From Bradyrhizobium sp. (GTDB taxonomy: Bacteria; Pseudomonadota; Alphaproteobacteria; Rhizobiales; Xanthobacteraceae), in assembly GCF_004799445.1 (NCBI RefSeq), contig NZ_SSNA01000140.1:1-36803 (forward strand): a stretch of DNA of 36,803 bases. Direction: 5' to 3'. The translations under genes were made by a program, and so were the position numbers. This document shows positions 33,788 through 36,803 of this stretch, in pieces (position 1 is the stretch's first letter; each line of letters opens with the position of its first letter). The notes under the pieces were generated by a model that saw nothing but the letters and a program-made list of their open reading frames with translations, made no database searches and was not told where the DNA came from.

Positions 33788-35197
33788 ATGCTCCGCGCTC
33801 AGTCGTATCGTTTCGCAAAAGATCGCAAGGCCAACGTCGCCGTGATCTTTGCGCTGATGATGGTGCCGACGGTCTATCTGCTGGGCATGGCGATGGATTA
33901 CACGCAGGCCTTGCGCAAGCGATCGCAGTTGGACGCGGCTGCCGACGCAGCCGCAATCGCGGCTGTCAGGCCCGCGATGCTGCAGCAAACCGATGCTGTT
34001 GCCCAGGCGACCGCGTTGGCGGTCTTCCAATCGACCGCGAACAGTCTTCCCGGCCTGACCTCGGTCCCGACGCCGACGATCACCATCACCGACGTCGGAC
34101 TCGCGCGCACCGTCTCGGTTTCATATAACACCAGCTCCATCAATAATTTTCCTGCTTTGCTTCGCAGCCCGGCCTGGCCGATCGGTGGCTCGGCGACGTC
34201 GAAGGCATCGAGCGCGCCCAACATGAATTTCTATCTGTTGCTGGACGACTCGCCGTCGATGGCGATTGGAGCGACTCTGCCCGACATCAACAATCTCATC
34301 ACGGCCACCGCCCCATCGAAACAGCCAGCCGGATCCTCGCAGAATTGCGGTTTTGCCTGTCACGAAACCAATATCAGTCACGACGGCGGGACCAAGGACA
34401 ACCTCACGATCGCACGCAACAACAATATCACCTTGCGTATCGATCTCGTGACAAGTGCGGTCAACCAGCTGCTCAATTCATGGTCGCTCTGCCCGCAGTC
34501 CGGCGTGTCGGGTGGCGTCATGCAGTGCATGTCGGCCCTGAACAACACCGTCTACAAAGCGGCCCTCTATACGTTCGACATAGGCCTGAACACCCTACAG
34601 ACGCTGACCACCCCGACGACTGCCGGAACCCAGGTTTCCAACATCCAGCTGATGCCGGTCGCCTACCAGAACTGCGTCGTTTCGGGGAGCTGCAACACCG
34701 ACTACGGCACGTATATCGAAGGCGCGCTTTCAAGCCTCAACACCATCATGCCTGCCCCCGGCCTTGGCAGCAATACCGCGGGAGATACGCCACAGGAGGT
34801 GATCTTCCTTGTCACCGACGGGGTCGACGACTGGCTCCTCACGGGCTCCCAGACGTGCATCAATTCCCTCTCCTCTTACAAGCGATGCATGCAGCCGATC
34901 GATCCAACCATCTGCACGACGATCAAGAACCGCGGCATTCGTATCGCGGTTCTCTACACGGAGTATCTGCAACTCATCAACCTCGGCCCTAACAGCAACA
35001 TCACGGACAGCTGGTATATGAGCTGGGTAGACAAGTACGACGAGCCTGGTTCCTCAACCGGCACCATTGCAACAAATCTAAAAGCGTGCGCCTCGCCCGG
35101 CTTGTTCGCCGACGTTCAGACCGGCGGCGACATCTCGGACGCGCTGACGAAGCTGTTCATCAAAGTCGCCTCAAGTACCGGCAGCCTCACGCAGTAA
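33788..35197 (+). CDS. TadG-like protein with von Willebrand A region
   Basis: The 469-residue protein has the TadE/TadG opening: a basic start, then one membrane segment (ANVAVIFALMMVPTVYLLGM, about 15-37) followed by DYTQALRKRSQLDAAADAAAIAA, typical of putative Flp pilus assembly TadG. The exported part contains a metal-ion-dependent adhesion site: DDSPS at residues 153-157 and VTDGVDDW near 343. It is rich in Ser/Thr/Asn and has many cysteines. It is likely anchored in the inner membrane and may reach the surface with pilus machinery. The start at 33788 is set by AGGA eight bases before it; 33779 is also possible. It heads a three-gene unit. Confidence 0.85.
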   Translation: MLRAQSYRFAKDRKANVAVIFALMMVPTVYLLGMAMDYTQALRKRSQLDAAADAAAIAAVRPAMLQQTDAVAQATALAVFQSTANSLPGLTSVPTPTITITDVGLARTVSVSYNTSSINNFPALLRSPAWPIGGSATSKASSAPNMNFYLLLDDSPSMAIGATLPDINNLITATAPSKQPAGSSQNCGFACHETNISHDGGTKDNLTIARNNNITLRIDLVTSAVNQLLNSWSLCPQSGVSGGVMQCMSALNNTVYKAALYTFDIGLNTLQTLTTPTTAGTQVSNIQLMPVAYQNCVVSGSCNTDYGTYIEGALSSLNTIMPAPGLGSNTAGDTPQEVIFLVTDGVDDWLLTGSQTCINSLSSYKRCMQPIDPTICTTIKNRGIRIAVLYTEYLQLINLGPNSNITDSWYMSWVDKYDEPGSSTGTIATNLKACASPGLFADVQTGGDISDALTKLFIKVASSTGSLTQ

Positions 35198-35206
35198 GAA
35201 AGCACC

Positions 35207-35740
35207 ATGGCCGAAGTGGAAGTTGCATCAGCAAAAGGGTTCCGCAATCGTTGCGCCGCCTTTATCAGGGACAGAAGGGGCGCCACGGCGGTCGAGTTCG
35301 CACTCGTGGCCGCGCCATTTATCGGACTTCTCGCCGCGCTCATTCAGACGTTTCTCGTCTTCTTTGCGCAACAACTGCTCGAATCGGTGGTGCAGCAATC
35401 GAGCCGCCAAATTCTGACCGGGCAGGTGCAGTCACAGCAGATGACCGCGGCGCAATTTCAAACAGTTGTCTGCAACCAGGTCGCCATCCTTTTCAACTGC
35501 AGTGGTTTGATGGTCGACGTGCAGGTCGCCAGTTCCTGGTCGTCAGCAACTACATCCGCGCCTACGTTGACCTACAACGCCCAGGGGCAAGTCACGAATA
35601 CCTGGCAATTCGTTCCCGGGAACGCGGGCGATATTGTCGTCGTCCGCGTGATGTATCTGTGGCCGATCTTCATGTTCTCAAGCCAAGGCAGTCAGACGAT
35701 CATGGCGACTGCCGCTTTCCAGAATGAGCCGTCCTCCTAG
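35207..35740 (+). CDS. TadE-like pseudopilin
   Basis: The 177-residue protein has the TadE pattern: a short basic cytoplasmic start, then DRRGATAVEFALVAAPFIGLL with the conserved Glu inside the hydrophobic segment, and a periplasmic domain beginning QTFLVFFAQQLLESVVQQSSRQIL. TadE pseudopilins are processed by a prepilin peptidase and help build Flp pili. It follows the TadG-like gene by nine bases and precedes the second TadE-like gene by eleven, so an operon is very likely. Confidence 0.87.
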   Translation: MAEVEVASAKGFRNRCAAFIRDRRGATAVEFALVAAPFIGLLAALIQTFLVFFAQQLLESVVQQSSRQILTGQVQSQQMTAAQFQTVVCNQVAILFNCSGLMVDVQVASSWSSATTSAPTLTYNAQGQVTNTWQFVPGNAGDIVVVRVMYLWPIFMFSSQGSQTIMATAAFQNEPSS

Positions 35741-35751
35741 AAGGTTTTCCT

Positions 35752-36429
35752 ATGACCAGCCTGTCATTTCGCGTGCGGGAACTATGGATCGACGCCAAAG
35801 CCGTGGCAGCGGTGGAGTTCGCCATCGTGCTGCCGTTCATGTTGCTGCTCTACGTCGGCGGCTTCGAACTCAGCAGGGCGATGGGGATCAACGTCAAGGT
35901 CAGCGCAACTGCACACTCTGTCGCTGATATGGTTTCGCAGAACACGCAGATCAGCGTGGCCCGGATGCAAACCATTCTTGGCGCTTCGGCGGCAATCATG
36001 GCACCGTATCCGACGACTGACAGCGGCGGTAACTCGCTGGTCACGGTCACGGTGTCCGAAGTCTCCACCGACGCCGGCGGCAACGCCACGGTTCAATGGA
36101 GCCAATCGTATAATGGAACGAGCTTTGGAACGGGAAGGACAGTCGGTCAACCGATGACACTACCCTCGTCGATCGCCGGAAGCCCAAGCAATAGCAATCC
36201 AAACAATAATATCTCGTTCATTCTGGGTGAAGTGTCCTACGCCTACACACCCAATCTCGGTTACGCGATCAGCGGGACCGTAACGCTCCGAGATAGCTAT
36301 TACCTGTTCCCGCGCTGTTCAACGGACAGCCCCGCCAACTCGAGCGGTCCTGCGTACTATGACGTCAAATACACGTCCTCGACGACAACGTGTACCTGCA
36401 TACAGCATTTGCAGCAGAAGACCTGTTAG
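35752..36429 (+). CDS. TadE-like pseudopilin (second, longer)
   Basis: The 225-residue protein also has the TadE region: DAKAVAAVEFAIVLPFMLLL, with Glu at the fifth position of the hydrophobic run, then GGFELSRAMGINVKVSATAHS. The larger periplasmic part ends with a cysteine cluster (RCSTDSP near 185, then TTCTCIQHLQQKTC). Pairs of TadE-like genes beside a TadG-like one are common. It is the last gene of the unit; about 140 bases separate it from the convergent argJ. Confidence 0.87.
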   Translation: MTSLSFRVRELWIDAKAVAAVEFAIVLPFMLLLYVGGFELSRAMGINVKVSATAHSVADMVSQNTQISVARMQTILGASAAIMAPYPTTDSGGNSLVTVTVSEVSTDAGGNATVQWSQSYNGTSFGTGRTVGQPMTLPSSIAGSPSNSNPNNNISFILGEVSYAYTPNLGYAISGTVTLRDSYYLFPRCSTDSPANSSGPAYYDVKYTSSTTTCTCIQHLQQKTC

Positions 36430-36554
36430 CTTCGCGCAGTAGCGATGCGGCAACTGCAGCCTCTCGTTGAGGGGCGGGCAGAATTGGCCGCCTCGTGGCC
36501 GATTTGGTTTCGCCGAACAAGGGCGTGACAAGTGAGCCGGGCGAATGACGTCAG

Positions 36555-36577
36555 CCGGTCGTGACGTTCACGACCGG
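36555..36577. repeat. Inverted repeat over the argJ stop codon
   Basis: CCGGTCGTGA and TCACGACCGG are perfect ten-base inverse arms with a CGT loop. The right arm includes the argJ stop. No T-run follows on the minus strand, so an intrinsic terminator is not claimed. Confidence 0.6.
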
Positions 36578-36803
36578 TAGTCGCCGTTGATCGCGACATA
36601 TTCCTTGGTGAGGTCGCAGGTCAGCACCCGGTCGCGGCCCTTGCCGAGGCCCAGCGCGATCCTGATCTGGATCGTCGGATTCTTCATCGCGTTTGAGACT
36701 TCCGCCTCGTCATAGGATGGATCGCGCGCGCCGCTTCTGGCGACGCGGATGCCGTTGAACGAGATCGACAGCCTGTCGCGGTCGGCGGGTTCGCCGGCCT
36801 TGC
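36568..36803 (-). CDS. argJ: ArgJ C-terminal part (glutamate N-acetyltransferase), partial
   Basis: Only the last 77 or so codons lie in the window; the gene runs off the right edge. The translated end reads [20 protein letters not shown], then [20 protein letters not shown] and the family's terminal [15 protein letters not shown]. ArgJ moves the acetyl group from N-acetylornithine to glutamate in the cyclic arginine pathway, sometimes also using acetyl-CoA. Catalytic Thr is outside the window. It points toward mutT, its common neighbour, with the Tad-like genes in between. Confidence 0.93.
   Translation of the reverse strand, partial: KAGEPADRDRLSISFNGIRVARSGARDPSYDEAEVSNAMKNPTIQIRIALGLGKGRDRVLTCDLTKEYVAINGDYRS

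Noticed and set aside
36555..36577. Intrinsic terminator for argJ or the Tad-like unit
   Set aside because: The stem is perfect, but no T-run follows on either strand and one arm contains the argJ stop codon.

Overview
The window looks like chromosomal DNA from a GC-rich alphaproteobacterium of the Bradyrhizobium / Rhodopseudomonas group (Nitrobacteraceae). This rests on family-level recognition of the proteins (GcrA-type regulator, PhaR, DUF4167, alphaproteobacterial L32, PtsP), on the gene order ubiG / lysC-ptsP-prfA-prmC-DUF4167, and on several kinds of intergenic palindromic repeats typical of these genomes. No rRNA, tRNA, CRISPR array, insertion sequence or phage gene was seen.

Layout. 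1-2.2 kb: a CPA1-type cation/proton antiporter and an NTF2-like protein. 2.3-6 kb: a LuxR-type regulator followed by five small predicted secreted proteins, all on the plus strand. Three of the five share the C-terminal tail GGTI-F/L-V-D/E-HPHHGR, and two of them share a six-cysteine core and a 144-base direct repeat. This is the least explained part of the window. 6-9.6 kb: DUF1345 membrane protein, farnesyl diphosphate synthase, monofunctional peptidoglycan transglycosylase, ribosomal protein L32 and an unknown membrane protein. 9.6-11.8 kb: a small unknown ORF and a GGDEF/EAL protein with a broken GGDEF site. 12-15 kb: polyhydroxybutyrate genes, with phaR divergent from phaA-phaB. 15-19 kb: a YddG-like exporter, a cupin, glyoxalase II, a methyltransferase and DUF4167. 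19.5-25.7 kb: prmC, prfA, ptsP and lysC, all on the minus strand. 25.8-28.6 kb: PH-domain protein, ubiG and two DMT transporters that converge. 28.7-33.4 kb: DUF1178, nitrilase-like amidase, glutaredoxin, ComF, a GcrA-family regulator, a small unknown protein, an NDUFAF5-like methyltransferase-fold protein and MutT. 33.8-36.4 kb: three Tad-type pilus-associated genes (TadG-like and two TadE-like) without the rest of a tad locus. The window ends inside argJ.

How the genes relate. PhaA and PhaB turn acetyl-CoA into (R)-3-hydroxybutyryl-CoA for polymer storage, and PhaR is the usual repressor of the granule genes; the polymerase PhaC is not here. PrfA (release factor 1) and PrmC (which methylates its GGQ glutamine) form a functional pair. 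The nitrilase-like protein, DUF1178 protein and glutaredoxin overlap by ATGA junctions and form a compact transcription unit. Most start sites were chosen from ribosome binding sites and family starts and remain inferences.
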